Assembly: GCA_902826165.1 (NCBI GenBank)
Contig: CADEDV010000001.1
Span: 206,986 to 266,508, forward strand
DNA length: 59,523 bases
Direction of reading: 5' to 3'
Source: an uncultured Bacteroidota bacterium
GTDB taxonomy: Bacteria > Bacteroidota > Bacteroidia > Chitinophagales > Chitinophagaceae
Part shown: one piece after another, positions 59,342 to 59,523 of the stretch
Position numbering within the stretch: the first letter of the stretch is position 1
Layout: each line of letters begins with the position of its first letter
The notes under the pieces: model-generated
Database searches by the model: none
Told to the model about the DNA's origin: nothing
The model's input: only the letters and a program-made list of their open reading frames with translations
Made by a program: the position numbers and the translations under genes

Positions 59342-59523
59342 GTGGATTTCTTCAGTAATTTTTTTAAAAAACACGCCGGTTCTACTTTCAAAAAGGAACT
59401 CAGAAATATCCTGGGTTTCAAACCGGGCAATATTTCCCTGTACAAAACAGCTTTAACGCATCGCTCTGTCCGTGAGGGGGCTGACGAGAACAATGAACGT
59501 CTCGAATACCTCGGCGATGCTGT
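59342..59523 (+). CDS. rnc: Ribonuclease III, N-terminal part (3' end outside window)
   Basis: The frame from the GTG at 59342 to the window end reads as the start of RNase III: VDFFSNFFKKHAGSTFKKEL, then LYKTALTHRSV and NERLEYLGDAV, which is the family's signature with its catalytic acidic residues. A TGA at 59333-59335 closes the frame upstream, and no ATG is available before the conserved region, so GTG is the best start. RNase III processes rRNA and structured mRNA. Its place after acpP and fabF is the expected one. Confidence 0.9.
   Translation, partial: MDFFSNFFKKHAGSTFKKELRNILGFKPGNISLYKTALTHRSVREGADENNERLEYLGDA

Overview
The window reads as chromosome of a Bacteroidota bacterium, most likely family Chitinophagaceae. 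The evidence is the set of protein families: type IX secretion sorting domains, Bacteroidota DUF families (DUF4920, DUF5777, DUF6607, probably DUF6660), TonB receptors, HmuY, 7TM-AraC hybrids, and the order acpP-fabF-rnc. Start regions carry TAnnTTTG-type -7 elements and show little purine-rich Shine-Dalgarno sequence. I see no phage, insertion sequence, CRISPR array, rRNA or tRNA gene.

Layout. 1-9.3 kb: the 3' end of leuS, two small unknown genes, a membrane-anchored AraC regulator, a DoxX fusion protein, a large tricorn-type protease, a secreted EEP-family hydrolase and an unknown secreted protein. 9.4-17.7 kb: two very large type IX-secreted proteins, one an M36 metalloprotease with Ig-like repeats, the other a repeat protein with internally duplicated P-domain-like modules. 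17.8-31 kb: mostly housekeeping genes (M23-like protein, ruvB, response regulator, GroES-like protein, YjgR-type ATPase, recQ, copA, tsaE, ald, an ABC ATPase, lpxA).

31-36 kb: an AraC regulator with a cysteine cluster, then a tight operon of two haem-c lipoproteins, an OB-fold protein, a YceI-like protein and a DUF5777 barrel, then a DUF6660-like protein and a TonB receptor. 38-49 kb: iron and haem genes: ferritin, nitroreductase, a SET protein, a di-haem peroxidase, DUF4920, a FecA-like receptor, a haem receptor plus HmuY operon, and DUF6607. 49-59.5 kb: ileS, a DksA-like protein with a histone-H1-like tail, an outer-membrane barrel, a collagen-like lipoprotein, a PhoD-like phosphatase, a YcxB-like protein, an acetyltransferase, acpP, fabF and the start of rnc.

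Most unusual signals: (1) a two-part promoter motif (TTGCGTAAACC, 12-13 nt, CCGTAAGT) at matching positions before the FecA-like receptor and the DUF6607 gene, which flank the haem operon; (2) extra in-frame segments in both leuS and ileS that look like small repeat elements inside essential genes; (3) several terminators whose T-tract merges into the -7 box of the next gene, with start codons only 3-14 nt after the -7 box; (4) the regulated extracytoplasmic cytochrome operon with a structured leader; (5) fusions: DoxX plus a secreted domain, Calx-beta plus HmuY, and a histone-like tail plus DksA.
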